Of a stretch of DNA of 64,000 nt, positions 45,675 to 58,292 are shown one piece after another; positions within the stretch are counted from its first letter, which is position 1; each line of letters opens with the position of its first letter. The notes under the pieces were generated by a model, which made no database searches, was not told the origin of the DNA, and was given only the letters and a program-made list of their open reading frames with translations. The position numbers were made by a program, and so were the translations under genes. Origin of the DNA: Chamaecyparis obtusa (lineage: Eukaryota; Streptophyta; Pinopsida; Cupressales; Cupressaceae); the NCBI GenBank assembly GCA_027943335.1, contig BSBK01000522.1:247001-311000 (forward strand), written 5' to 3'.

Positions 45675-47633
45675 TATCTTTGATGACAGATTCACTCATG
45701 GTTGATGTACTTGTATCACATGCCATGTTTTTTGATTGATCGGACCATTTGATGTACTCCTTTGTATGACATTGTATCTTGATATACTGAGTTGATGGAT
45801 CGTTGAAGAACACTTTTTGATGATATATGATGATATACTCCTTGGTTCTCCTTGATGATTTGTTTATGAGATTATCTTTTATGCAGCTATATGATGTGTT
45901 ATGCATTTACTTTGATTTATGCTATGGATGCAGTTACCTTATTTTATGATATAGATAAATGATGCAATGATGTATAGATTTTATGACATGGTTTCTCTTT
46001 TCTCAATGTATGGATGCAAAATGAAAATGCCTATGGAAATGTCCCTTATGTTTTTGAATTTTTCAATGTATGCAATTCTATCCTTAGCTATATGTATGCA
46101 AATGATGTATGGATGTTTTTCTCTTTTTTCTAGTATATGGATAATGTCTAATGATTAATGCTATGCATGAATGCAAAAGATAATCTCATTTTCTTGCAGT
46201 TTTGATTGATCTAATCAAGACGTTTGATGGAATCCCTCATTTCTTTAATGTTTTGACTAACCAAGATTATTGATGTACCCCCTTTGCCCTTGGAAAATTA
46301 ACCACAAACAAATGCAATTAATCTAACATGATAATGCAATCTAACAGGATAAATCAATGCAATGCAATTAACCTAATATGATAATGCAATGCAACCTAAG
46401 TGTCGCCAACTTTTAGAAAATAAATGCCATGAAGATAAGTTTTCATCATTGAGCATTTTTGGGACTGAAAAGCTAGTACAATCATCACTGACCACATCAT
46501 CATGATATGAATACCACTTTTTATCACTTTTTGGTAACCTCATTTTGAACCAAGTACAACCCTCACTAGTTGGATGACCAAACTATGGGAGTCTGAATAC
46601 CAGTGTCAACGGATTCAATGTTGCAAGTGGATTTTTGGTATTAAGATATAGAAGATCTAAATAGCCAAGGGATCCAGTTGTGTAAACAAGCAAAGGTCAA
46701 TCCATCCTCTTATGAGATAGTCCTCGATGGTTCTTTGATGACCATGTCGTTAGATGAACTCTCATAAGTTGATGAATCTTCCTCAAAACAATCACTCAAA
46801 GGCAATAAAATATCATGTCTTTCTCATGACTAATCTACTCGAAACATCATCGAATAGCTCAAAAGATATGATAAAGTCAATTTCCTAAAGATTTCTCAAA
46901 AAGAAAATTTCTAGTGTTTTGCAATGTTTCATGACTTTCAAAAAGTATTTCCAAGCATTCTAATCTTTAAGGTGTTTTGTCAATTTTTAATCCTAATTTA
47001 TAAAGTCAATGAAGGCTCAAGGATCATGTTGTAGGATCAAATGCTTAGGCTTTTTGAACAATGATATCCATCAAAGGTTCAATAACTTTCCACTCTTCTG
47101 AAACTCTGATAAATCTCTCTCTGACGTGACTGATTGTAGCACTTATTGAATCCATTTGGTACCAAATTTCCAATCCTCTTCTGCCCCCAAGTGATAAATG
47201 TGATCGGTCGACAAACTTAGGGCTGATAGGCAATGCGACAATGTGACTGACTGGCTTTATTATGACTATGTACAAATGATGGATGCAATGGTAGTTGTAC
47301 AAATGGGATGGTGGAAATGCAATATGGACATATGTGACTAGGAAAGACAAACTTTAAGGGAACAAAAGGCGCTTGTTTACCAAGTTTTCACCTTTTGGAT
47401 GTTTTTTCTTTTTTTGCTACCAAGGCGCCTATTGCTAGGTTTTCACCAAGGCACTTTTTTCTTTTCTCTTTTTTTTTGTATTTTTCTTTTTCTCAATTTT
47501 TTGTATTTTTCTTTTTTTCATTTTTTTGTATTTTTCTTTTTTTCAAATTTTTTGTATTTTTCAAGATCTCTTTTTCTATGTGCAATAAATATGATGCTCC
47601 TCATTTGATATTCTTTATACTCTTTCGTATCCC
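45675..47633 (-). other. Spacer of element B between PMD and integrase, with ACCAAGG module
   Basis: No protein domain is recognised. The module TTTGCTACCAAGGCGCC, then GGTTTTCACCAAGGCAC, lies at 47413-47460. It is followed on the plus strand by four T-rich blocks of about 25-30 bases (TTTTTGTATTTTTCTTTTT type) to 47560. The rest is AT-rich. Confidence 0.6.
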
Positions 47634-50600
47634 TTATGTGTAGAACCTTTTGAGATGAATGTTGTTGATGGGTTCTTGGAGTTCCTCTCCTTCACAATCT
47701 GATAACTTATAGGTCCTCGTGCCAAATGAAGACACTATGATGAATGGGCCAAGCCAATTAGCCTCCCATTTGCCTTTCTTCTCTCTTTCAACTTGATTCT
47801 TTGGGTTCTCTCTCAACACTAAGTCTCCTACCTGAAAGACTCTCGGTTTGATATGTTTATTATAGTTTCTCGAGATTCTATTTTGGTACACTTTCAGGTG
47901 CTCATAAACTTGTGTTTGGTGTTCTTCAAGTAACTCCAATTGTTGAAGTCTAGTGACTCTATAGTCCTCATCTATGATCAATCCTTGTAATGAAACTCAT
48001 AGAGATGGGATTTCAACCTCTAATGGTAGAACTGCTTCGGCCCATGGCTCTCGTAGGTGTGTGAATGCTCATTCTATAGGCCCATAATGTTGGATTAATT
48101 TGCACATGCCAATCCCTTCCTGATTTATTGACCGACCTCTTCAAGATTTTCAAGATATTCTTATTCATGGCTTCGGCTTGCCCATTTCCCTAAGAGTAAT
48201 AGATTGATGAGGAGTGGTGAGTGATATGAAATGTAGCACAAAGTTCATCCACATCCTTATTTTTAAATTATTTTCCATTATCTATTATGATGGGATGAGG
48301 AATGCCATATCTACAAATGATGTGGTTCAAGATGAACATGGAAATTTACCTACCATGGTCGTGCTCAAAGGAACCACTTCGACCCACTTGGTGAAATACT
48401 CTATTGTTGTTATGATATATTTGTGTCCATTTGAAGAAGGTGGGTATATGACACCAATTAAATCAAACCCTCATTGATAAAAAGGCCAAGGTGTAACAAA
48501 TGGGTGTAATTCCTATGCCAGTGCATGTATCATGTCACCATGATATTGACATTTGTTGCATATCCTAACAAAGTGGCAAGCATCTTTTTCTAATGTCTTC
48601 CAAAAATACCCTAAGTGAAGGATTTTCTTAGCTATTTAACCTGCTTGTGTGTGACCCGCAAATGCCTTCGTGAACTTCATGCAAAGCTAATCTAGACTCT
48701 TCCTCCTCTAGACACCTAAGTAACATCCTGTCGAGACCCTTACGATACAATGTTTCTGAGAGGATTATGTAATGGGCTGATTGGCATATAAAGTTTCATT
48801 TTTGAGCTTGGGTTTGGTTTAAGGGTAGCACTTGGTCTTTGAGATATGTATATATAGGGTCGTACCAAGGATAGTCATGTCCATGTAATAGGGCAACAAT
48901 TTGGGTTTCGGGAAGGTTGAATGCTAGTTTCACCAACTCTTCCACCAAGAACTCGTACTTCTCATTTTGATCAGGTTTTTGTAACAAGGAAGCCAAGGTG
49001 GCCATGGTGTCAACTGCTCTATTTTTCTCTCTAGGAATTTGCTCAAAAGTGATCAAGGAAAAGTACTTCTTCCATCCATCAATCATGGTCTTATATGGCA
49101 TCAACTTTTCATCTTTACTGTTATATTCATTGTTGACTTAATTGATGATGAGTTGAGAATCTCCATAAATTTGTAGCTCCACGATGCTCCACTCTAAGGC
49201 CATTTTGATGCCTATGACTAGTGCCTCATATTCCACTATATTATTTGTGCATGGAAACAAGAGCTTGTAGGACTTAGGAATGGTGTAACCTTGAGGAGTG
49301 ACCAATAGTATGCCAGCCCCGGAACCTCCTTGAGTATAGGAGCCATCAAAGTATAACTTCCACATTTTTGCTTCTATGTTTACAATGGCAGAATCCAGAA
49401 ATTCCACTTGGATAGTTTGTGTAGAAGTCATGGGGTTTTTAGCTAAGTGATCTACTATCACTTTCCCTTTTATTGCCTTTCTATCGACATACTCAATGTC
49501 GAATTCACTCAATATCATAACCCATTTGGCTATCCTACCTGTTAAGGCACTTTTACTTAACAAATACTTGAGAGGATCAATTTTGGCAATTAGCTTGACC
49601 TTATGCATCAGCATATAATGTCTCAACTTTTGAGATGCAAACACAACTACTAGGCAAACCCTTTCCATGAATGTGTAGTTAAGTTCATATTTGATCAATG
49701 TCCTACTCAAATAGTAGATAGCTCTTTCCTTTCCTTGTTCATCCTCTTGCACCAAAAGCACTCCTAGGGATCTTTCAGTGGTAGATATGTATAAAAGAAA
49801 TGCTTTGCCCTTGATTGGTGGCATGAGAATAGGTGGATTTATCAAATAGGTCTTCAATAATGTGAAAGCTTGATCACATTCCTCATCCCACATGAATAGA
49901 GTATCCTTATGTAGCAACCTGGTGAAGGAATGACATTTTTTAGCCAATTGAGAAAAAAACCTTCTTATAGATTGTATTTTGCCTTGTAAGGATCTCATTT
50001 GGCTGATGTTCTTAGGTATCTCCATGTCCATTATGGCCTATACTTTCTCTGGGTCCACTTCAATTCCTTTGGCGGAAACTATATAGCCTAATAACTTGTC
50101 AGATTGGATACCAAAGGAACATTTCTTTGGGTTTAATCTAACTTTGAATTGTTCCAACCTAATGAATATCTTTTTCAAAATTTGGAGGTGTTCCTCTCTT
50201 TTGTGGGACTTTTCCAATATATCATCCACATAATCCTCTAAGAATGTATGCATCATGTCGTGGAAGATAGTTGTCATGGCCCTTTGATATGTGGCTCTGA
50301 CATTTTTAAGGCCGAAGGGCATGACATTCCAACAAAAAGTGCCCCAAGGGCAAGTAAAGGTAGTCTTCTCCTGGTCTTCAGGTGCAATTTTGATCTAATT
50401 ATACCCACTAAAATCATCCATTAGGGAGTACATGGAATGACCCGTTGTCAAGTCAACTATTGCATCAATGCTTGGAAGTGGGAAATCATCCTTAGGACAA
50501 GAAAGATTTAGATCTTGAAAATCTGTGCATACTCAAATGGATTTGTCATGTTTTGTGACCGGTACAATGTTAGATATCCATTCAGCATAAGCTATTGCCC

Positions 50601-50970
50601 TTATGAATCCCACCTTCAATAATTTTTCTAATTCTGCCTTGACTAAAAGAGCTATGTGTGGGTGCATTTTCCTCAACTTTTTCTTAACGGGCTTAACCCC
50701 TGGTCTAACATTTAGATGATGCATTATAAAGTCAAGATCTAAGCCGAGCATGTCGGCATATGACCATGCAAAGTTTACTTGTTGCTCTTGGAGAAACTTG
50801 ATGAAATCCTCTCTTTCTAGAGGTGTAAGAGATGTTGCCAAGTGTATAAATTTTGGATCCACTTCTATCCCAATGTTAACCTTTTCTATCATTTTTATGA
50901 GTATAGGTGACCTTTTTTCCTCATGCTCTGGTAGAGTATCCAATCTCTCTTCCTTTGATGCCACAATTGG
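47634..50970 (-). pseudogene. Pol of element B: RT, RNase H, archaeal-type RNase H, integrase
   Basis: RT (50964 to about 50040): VKPVKKKLRKMHP, VCTDFQDLN after a stop, YSLMDDFSGYNQIKI, MPFGLKNVRATYQRAM, EDYVDDILEKSHK (YVDD intact), RLNPKKCSFGI. RNase H and connection (50031-49500): FLLYISTTERSLGVLLVQED, KLRHYML, DPLKYLLSKSALTGRIAKW. Second RNase H (about 49360-48990): LYFDGSYTQGGSGAG, NNIVEYEALVIGIKMAL, QIYGDSQLIIN, with three catalytic acids visible. Integrase (49000-47634): HEVHEGICGSH zinc region, FDLIGVIYPPSSNGHKY, IIIDNGK, GNGQAEAMNKNILKIL, then tail FQVGDLVLRENPKNQVER and NWLGPFIIV, ending HLKRFYT. RT to second RNase H share one frame; integrase uses others. Stops mostly fit C-to-T change. 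Not functional as read. Confidence 0.88.
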
Positions 50971-51082
50971 GTTTCACCAAAGGAAACATCTTTTATCTTT
51001 ACTTTTTTGGGTTCTAATACTGCCACATAATGGTTTTTAGCACTAGAACTTTTCTTTTTCTTTTTTTTTTCATTTTTTGCTT

Positions 51083-52560
51083 TTAACTAATATATTGAAC
51101 CCCCATTGCTTCTATCATGTTCGGTTTGAATTCATTGGTGAAAGAGGGCTCAACCGCATTAAGGTATTGGTTTGCTACTTGGTCATTTAGGAAGTAAAGC
51201 AAGTCACTTGGCTCAGTTTGGTCCCAATCAATAAGATGGGGATTTATTAAGGATAAGGTTTCATTAGGAAAGTTTTCATCAATTTGGTTTATGGACATGA
51301 CTTCGTTTGAGGGTTCGTACATTGTATCATTTAGATCTATGATGTGCACTTCCTCAAGATGGTCCATGGAAGAAGGGTCGAAATCCCCTTCACTTGAGTC
51401 CTCATTGACTTCTACGGGAAATAGCATGGGAAAAGCCATGAGTGGATTAAAACTAATGTTTGAATCTCCCTCCTCTTAAGGCATCCAAAATGTATCTATC
51501 CATGGCCGACTTGTATATGCTTGTCCTATGTTAAGACCTTGTATATTAGGTTCTTCATTGATTTGAGTTTCTTGCTTTGGGATCTTTGCATACATGTGTA
51601 TTGTGACTACTTATTTGCCTTGACATGATTCATCAGATAGGGTGTCCCACTCATAATCCTGGGAGTCATCACTATCTCCATCGGATTCTAAGGCATTTAC
51701 TTGAGGATAGAAATCTTACATTGGGCTAGAGCTTTCACCTTTGTATTGGTAACCTACTCCAGACCTTTCTTGTTTTGCCCTCCAAGTAGGTTCAATGGGT
51801 TCTAATAAACCTCTATTCCTTTGGCCTAAGGGTCCTCTTCCCTTGTATCCCATCTTCTGTATTATCTCAAACCCTTTCCCATATTGCTCGGTTTGTATAT
51901 CAACATGTTGGATTCTTTCCATGGGAGTGTTTGAGGTATCCTCTTCATCATGATAAAGCCATTGAAGGACTTCATTCTCTTCCTTGTCGAATGCTGCTTT
52001 GTCACTTTCTCTTACGAAGTAAGATTTGTACTTATGAGGCAAGTGTTATTTTGATGGTTTTCCATGTGTTTTTGGAGATGTGGGCATGTCAAATAGGGAA
52101 ACGGAGTATTCCCCTACTCCTTTTGAACTAATTTTGCATTGTTTATCAAATGCATCCATCATCGCATCCATTTTCTTGCAATTTTCCCTTTTAGAATTAT
52201 CTTTTTCTTCTCTAGTGGGTTTGTAGGGCACTATCTCTGATTTAGGCACTTGATTTCAACCCTCATTTGTAATTGGACCCTCGTAGCTCATCTTTTCCTT
52301 TCCCTTAGTTGATGTCGTTGAGCTAGCTTGAGGAGGGTTTTGAGAAGCATTTAATGTTATGATAGGATCATCCATTTTGGTATCTTCAATGGTGACTCTT
52401 TGAATGATTCCTTCCCAATTATGTGGGATAAATATCTCATGAAGGGGTTTGAGTGCATTGCAATATTGGAATGGGTTTGAGTTCCCTCCAACCCTGATTT
52501 CTTCACCCATGTACAGAAATTTGATGCATTGGTGGTACATGGATGGGACTACCTGCATCT
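51083..52560 (-). pseudogene. Linker region of element B with a G-patch domain
   Basis: Continues in the protease frame on the minus strand. IHEMQVVPSMYHQCIKF, IRVGGNSNPFQY (52558 on) follow the protease. SEIVPYKPTREE leads to a short Lys-rich stretch. Then YGKGFEIIQKMGYKGRGPLG with a following QRNRG segment (about 51880-51800) is a G-patch: Gly-rich, GxxxLxxMGYxxGxGLG-like, predicted to bind nucleic acid or a helicase partner. An acidic tail (51439-51083, DSSEGDFDPSSMDHLEEV) ends with stop at 51083, followed by an A-rich run near 51050. G-patch motifs behind the protease are known in some retroelements. Four or five single stops interrupt the frame. Confidence 0.7.
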
Positions 52561-52570
52561 CATGGATCCA

Positions 52571-53080
52571 TCATCTTCCTAACAAAATATTATAAGTTAA
52601 CTTCATGTCCAATACTTGGAAATTGGTGTCCTTCTTGACAAGTCCCACTTGAATAGGCAATATGATCATGCCTTTAGAGGCCCTTTCAACTTCATCATAA
52701 GCCTTAATGGTGATTTTTTTCATAGGGTCAATGCAAGACTCAGACAACCCTAAGGATTTAACAAGACTTAATGTACAAATGTTAAGACCAGATCCTCCAT
52801 CAATGAGAGCTCTTTTGACTCTATGGCATTCAATCAAGACCTCTATATGTAGTGGTAGGTTTTGAGGATGAGTAATAGACATGTCATCTTGGTCGGAGAA
52901 TGACAAGAAATGAGGTGCTACGAGATGACCTATCATGTTTTGGAACTTCCCCTCTTCTAAATTAGTAGGAACATTCATCTCTACTAGAGCTTTTTCTAAA
53001 ATTTCTTTATGATTAGGGGATAGCTTCAATAGCTCCAAGATAGAGATTTGCGCTGGAGTTCTTTGCAACTGATCTACCAA
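52571..53080 (-). pseudogene. Aspartic protease of element B
   Basis: Minus strand. SILELLKLSPNHKEILEKAL leads into the fold; active site is ALIDGGSGLNICTLSLVKSL (about residues 118-137, near 52700), in the DGG form that Tat elements normally carry in place of DTG/DSG. The C-terminal strand reads LDMKLTYNILLGR, with the following residue a stop at 52571. It would cleave the polyprotein. This segment itself is open; stops flank it. Confidence 0.82.
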
Positions 53081-53179
53081 GCTATAAGGCTTTGCTGCTA
53101 TAGAAGATTGTTTAATTACAATGTTGGACTACGGAGTGCTAATAACTTTGGGAGCAACCCCTTGTAAGGTAATCTTCGA

Positions 53180-55071
53180 AGTCTACCCTCTTGTAATAAC
53201 ATTTGATGTCTCTTTTTGGGGTTGTTCCTTGATTATTATAGCATTCACAATGTTATCATAAGATGGCACAAAGTTAATGTTATTGCTGCTTTGTTTCTTG
53301 CCACTAGATGACTCCCCTTTGTCATGTTTGTAGAAGGGTTGTTTGAATTTTGTATGGTCTTCATTGCTTTGAGGTCCATCAATGGTGATCATGCCACTAT
53401 CAATTAAGTCTTGCATGATATTCTTTAGTTGCAAGCATTCATTTGTTGTGTGCCCTTGAATCCTATGGTACTCACAATGGCTATTGGCACTCCACCAACT
53501 AGGCTTGTTGTGTGGCTCATACAGTTAAATGTTGGTTAAGGTAATGATATTATTGGCCATGAGGGTCTTTAGTGCCTTTTCAAGGGGTTCACCCAAGGGT
53601 GTGAAGTTCCTTTGAGGAGTTGGCACCAAATATTTATCAAATTTATTACTCCTTGAATTATTTCCTTGGTTTCCATTATTAGCATTATTGTTGTTGGAAG
53701 GTGCATTGGAGGTCTGATTAGCATTATTCACTTGGTTAGGTGTTCTTGTAAGAACAAATGGAGTTATCTTCAAGTTTCTAGAGTCAACAACCCCATCATT
53801 GACTATGCCCTTATTGTTGTTTTTATACCAACCATTGCTATTGAACCAATTCTTATTTTGATTGGTGCCATTGTTGGAGTTATTGTTGTTAGAGTTGTTC
53901 TTGTTCTCTTTATACAATTTCAATTCTCCACTCTTAACCAACACTTCTTCTATTGTTACTCCATTTTCTATGAGGTCTTGAAATGTCTTGGGACATTGCA
54001 TTCTCATTCAGTAGTTCATCTCGGTGCTCAAACTATTAATGAATATATCCATTTTTTCTTTCTTAGGCACACTCCTAGGATACCTCGCAAATACTGCCCT
54101 CCACCTTTGTAAGAAAGTGAGGAATGCCTCTCCATCTTTTTGTTTAGTGTTACATAATGTTATCCTTGTGACCTCATGCTTGATGTTATATGAGTAATGG
54201 GCTACAAATTTTGAACCTAATTCTTCGAAGGTTTTTATGTCGAAGGGTAATTTAGAAAACCACTCCATAGCCATGCCTCCTAACCTTCTTGGGAATAGTC
54301 TCATTAAATAGGTTGTATCATGCATGAACTCTAATCTCAATGCACAAAACTCATGTAAGTGATCTTGTGGATCCGACGTTCCTTCATACTTGTCATATTT
54401 GGGGAACACTACATTTTTCAGGAATGGTGCCATTACTGTACTTCTATCAAATGGGAATGGGCATAATGCTTCGATGGAAAAGGGTTTAGGAGCCCTGCTT
54501 TGCTTGATTGTATCTAGTTGCATTTGAAATATCTTAAACTTTTTGTTCATAATGTCTATGGCACTTTCTTCAACTTCTGGTGGTTTTAGTTGATTTACAT
54601 CATAATCTTGTGGAAGTTTGAGACCTGCTCAGGCTAGGTCCATGAAATACTTCTCTTTATCTCTTTCCATTGCCTTTTCCATGAGTCTTAAGAAATAGGG
54701 GCATTGAATGGCTTTGTCAACCTTATCATCAATGGAATCGTCAGTTGTTGGTTCGCTGTTAGTTATTTGGTGATTGGTATCAATTCCTTGATAATTTTCA
54801 TCTACCCCCCCACTATTGGTATTGCCTTGGTTATTTATGTCAATGCCCCCATTATTGGCATCACCTTGGTTATTAGGGTCAATTCCACTATTGCTTTGTT
54901 ACCTAAACTACTATAATACATCATGTTGTCTTCCCCTTCTTGTTCGGGTAATTTTTTGGGTATTCTTGGAGTGGTAGACTCGTCTCCTAGGTAAGGGAGT
55001 TATTGACTCAAATAAGTTTCATCTGCTTGCAAGGTTTTCTTGATGTAGTAAGATCTAGTAAAATTAGGCAT
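53180..55071 (-). pseudogene. Gag of element B
   Basis: Minus strand, start ATG at 55071 (MPNFTRSYYIKKTLQ). A frameshift near 54900 leads to an Asn/Gly-rich repeat (NNQGDANNGGIDINNQGN), then MEKAMERDKEKYF, MNKKFKIFQMQLDTI, and the capsid core: FPKYDKYEGTSDPQDHLHEF, YLMRLFPRRLGGMAMEWFSKL, FEELGSKFVAHYSYN, KQKDGEAFLTFLQRWRAV (54550-54008). An Asn-rich low-complexity stretch follows (53940-53650), then a HCEYHRIQGHTTNECLQLK zinc-type motif (53490-53430). GTSDPQDH...F, FPxxLxxxAxxWF and the CEYHxxxGHxTxxC knuckle are typical of Tat gag. Stops near 54630, 54005, 53525 and 53180 fit point nonsense. Confidence 0.85.
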
Positions 55072-57395
55072 CAACCTTGGAGAATAAGAGTCAATATTTC
55101 CCGTGGTCTAATCCTTTGTAAAATTTTGAAAAAATGGTGTAGAATAGGATTTTTGATTGGACTGAAGGTTGGAATAGTAAGAACATAGAAAAGGGTACTC
55201 AAATATGTGATCAAAATTTTTTGACCTCCCCTACAAGTACTCTTTGTTTGCCCTTTTAGATTTTTGGGTGTCACTGAACTGATTGTAGGCGTGACTGAAT
55301 TTTGCATATGCGTGTACTGGTATATTGTTATGCGGCACTCTGCAGGGATGCAGGCGGCACTTTCCTACTGATAGGCGACTTTCCAATTTTGACAGGTGTG
55401 AATCAATGTGTTCTAGGTGTGACTGGCCTGTTGATACACATTTTCATAAAAGTCACAGGCATGACTAAACCTTTGATAGGCGGGATTAATTTATGCACAG
55501 GTGGCACTTCTCTGACCAAGTTGTAAGATTTTGAATTTTTTAAACGTTTAAGATCAGGTCCTTTGAAATTTTCTTGTTTGAAAATAAAAAACAAATGCAA
55601 CACACACATCAATGTCCCTAAAACAATCTAATGTGTATATTTTTTATCATTTCCACAAGTATAACACAAGAAAGAATTCCAAGCAGCTTACCTAAAGTCA
55701 AATTTTGGCTCTTAAAATGGCTCTAAAAGGTAGGCCTGCTACTTTATCCAAGATTTATTATGGCTTCCATTCAAATAGATCTTAAATTTTCATCCCCCAA
55801 GTATGTTAAGGGGTTTCCCACACGCACCAAGGTACAATTTTGCACAATCTGTGAAGACTACTAGAGGAAATTTGAAAAATTTAAGATCTATTTGTCACAC
55901 ACCCCATTAAGGATGCATGCGTTTCATTTTATAGTGGGTCAAATTCTTGTGGTAAAAGCAAGCGTATCCCACTTTGGGCTGTCCCTCTCACCGGCCTCAT
56001 TAAGGCACAACTCGGGAGGTGAGCCCACTAAATCTCTACTTTAACTAGCATGTTCATTAAAAGCAAGAAAATGGAATTAAGGTTAAGTTTTTGGGAATTT
56101 GGTTCACCTAAAAGGTGAAGAGCATATCCCTAACTTTCCCTTTAGTTCCTCAAACACTCAAGCAATAAGGTTCTTTTTCAATCTCACAACAAAGAGATTC
56201 TTAGAAATGGAAGTGTTTGGTCAAATTCCTTGTTTTAATTAAGCTATGTTCAAAAATAATGCCGCAATTTAATCAAGTGCAAGCTTGAATAGAAGAATAC
56301 CTTTCCTTTGTAGCTAGCCTAAGCTAGGGGCATTTTTGAAAGGTTTTGTCATTGTTTTTCAACTCACCTTAGCAATAGCCTCCTCCAAATGTGCTTGTCC
56401 ACCAGCAAGTTAGTCAACACTAACAAACACTATGAGGGGAAACCAAAATCAAAAATTGAAGAAGCAATACTTATGTATGAATTTTATAGAGCTTATTTGC
56501 AAATTTCCAAAGAAAACTTGATCTAAGGACTAAAAATCCAATTTAGAGAAACAAACTTTGCTTTGTATGCTTCAACAATTTTAAGATAATGCTAGAATAC
56601 CTGATTATCCTCGTCTCGTGTAGTCTCAATGATAGCCTTGATGTGTGCTATATTTTCTTTCTTAATCTTCCTTTCTAGTGCCTTTCCTTCTTGGTTGAAT
56701 CTACTTTATGGCTTCTGCACCTTTTTGTGGTTGGTCATTTACTGTTAAATCACACAAACAGGGAGTTAGACAAATGATTTGATCAATTTTAATAGTAAAT
56801 ACAGACAACATGTAGCAAGCGACATTGTCCAGCTAATAGGTGTGAACAAATTGTTTGTAGTCATAACTTTACTGATGGCAAGCGACACTCTGTAGTGCCA
56901 CAGGTGATACTAAAAATTACACAGGCATAAACAATTTATTCCAAAGTGTGAACAAAACTGAAAATTACAGAAAATGATTACTATTAAGCAACACTTTAAT
57001 AACACTAAGTGGAATTAGAAATATTCAAAGCATGACTATTATTGAAAAGTGCAAAGCAAAGCTTTAACTCAGGCGACAACAAACTTTATCAAAGTGATAC
57101 TTCCTGAGTCAAAGGCGTGACTTTAAGATCCAAAGGTTGAATGCGTTGCTTTCATAGGCGTGAGCTTATGATAAGCAAGTGACTATAAAGGAATTAATTC
57201 TGAATCAAAGTCGCATGCCAGGTGTGAATCTTCAGCTAACAGGCGTCAGTATAGAGATTGTAGGCCACAGTAAAATGACTGCAGGCGTGAACAAATCTCC
57301 CGTAGGCATGACTTCACCAGTTTCCTGCAAAATATTCATGGAAAATAGAAGATACAAGCATGCAAATTATGATGAAAATGATAAAATGAGGCCTA
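55072..57395 (-). other. 5' leader of element B with AGGCGTGAC-type arrays
   Basis: Non-coding leader between the primer site and gag. On the plus strand the motif AGGCGTGAC and variants (AGGCGGCAC, AGGCGACT, AGGTGTGACT, AGGCATGAC) recur about ten times at 55285-55515 and again at 56815-57310, with 15-35-base spacing. Between them (55560-56740) nothing is recognised. Short open frames over the arrays are not genes. Confidence 0.6.
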
Positions 57396-57414
57396 GGACC
57401 CCACGGTGGGTGCA
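57396..57414 (-). other. Primer-binding site of element B
   Basis: Minus strand TGCACCCACCGTGGGGTCC, two bases inside the LTR. It resembles the TGGCGCCCACCGTGGGGCC sites common in plant Gypsy elements, with two or three changes. Confidence 0.65.
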
Positions 57415-57416
57415 TT

Positions 57417-58287
57417 TTTGTGATGATGATTATCACATTCATGAAATTAAGATCTAATAGCAACAATTGAAAGTAAATACAATGAAAATCTAATTAAAAT
57501 TATCTATAGCATCTCATGGTTCTCTAGAAAGAGGTGGTAAGTGAAGCTCTCAGCTCAAATCTCCACTAGTGACACTTTTAAAATAAGAATGTATGCTGTC
57601 ATGCTTCTAAAATGCTTAATTCTAGCTCAAATTGACAAGATATAATGCAAATTACTCTAAATTGCTCTTAGAATGCTCTCAATTGCCTACAGTAACAATG
57701 CTTTGCAAATGAATTTCTAAGATATCAATTGCTCTCAAAATGCTTCATATTTATAGTAATTTCCCAAGGGTAGGGGGTGGAGTGAAGTAATCATGATTTA
57801 CCTTAGGTTGAGTCAAATACTTTGCTTTGTTCATAAATGGGGGGACAATGAGGGGACAATCCTTTAAATGGTCTCAAAGCTTTGGACACTTTAAAGGTTT
57901 GAGTGATTTATGTCTTTTTGTCCTTAATTTTCATTGGTTGCTCCACTTTGTTGAAAGAAATTAGGAATTATTAAATTCAATTAATTAATTAAATTTAGCC
58001 ATGTAAGGGTAATAGGTTCATTTTGATTTTTTGATTTAAACAACTATACAATTAATTGATTAAAATCAATTATGTAGTGTTTTTACCCCTTTAAGCTTTG
58101 ATTTAATTATTTAACCTCATTATTTGATTTTTCCTTTGCTTTAATTGATTTGATCCCTTTATTTAATTATGTCCCTTTTTAATTGATTTGATCCCTTTTT
58201 TTATTGAATTAATGTATTTTGATGATTTTGAGCCATTTATTGATTTTTTGCAATTTAAAAGTACTTGTCCAATTTTGCGTGTCTACA
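57417..58287 (-). repeat. 5' LTR of element B
   Basis: 871 bases, minus strand from TGTAGACACGCAAAATTGG at 58287. Its pair is 41688-42579. It lacks the 12-base TTCTACAATGCT-type unit present in the left copy near 41900. Confidence 0.9.
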
Positions 58288-58292
58288 GAATG
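58288..58292. other. Target-site duplication of element B, right copy
   Basis: GAATG, matching 41683-41687. Element A sequence resumes here. Confidence 0.8.

Larger units (their letters stand above)
41688..58287 (-). mobile_element. Element B: complete Tat-lineage Ty3/Gypsy retrotransposon with antisense PMD gene
   Basis: A 16.6-kb element with LTRs 41688-42579 and 57417-58287 (about 2.5% substitutions plus two small deletions) and a GAATG target duplication. Reading leftward: primer site, 2.3-kb leader with a short-motif array, gag, DGG-type protease, G-patch linker, RT, RNase H, second (archaeal-type) RNase H, integrase, repeated module, antisense plant mobile domain gene, polypurine tract. 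The dual RNase H and the long 3' region with an antisense ORF are known traits of the plant Tat/Ogre group. It inserted into element A and is the youngest insertion I can date here, but its genes carry stops and shifts. Confidence 0.9.

Noticed and set aside
53666..54112. 148-codon plus-strand open frame rich in Val and Ile
   Set aside because: It is the shadow of the Asn-rich part of gag in element B.
55285..57310. Possible CRISPR-like array
   Set aside because: The repeats are short and imperfect, spacing is irregular and the context is a eukaryotic retrotransposon.
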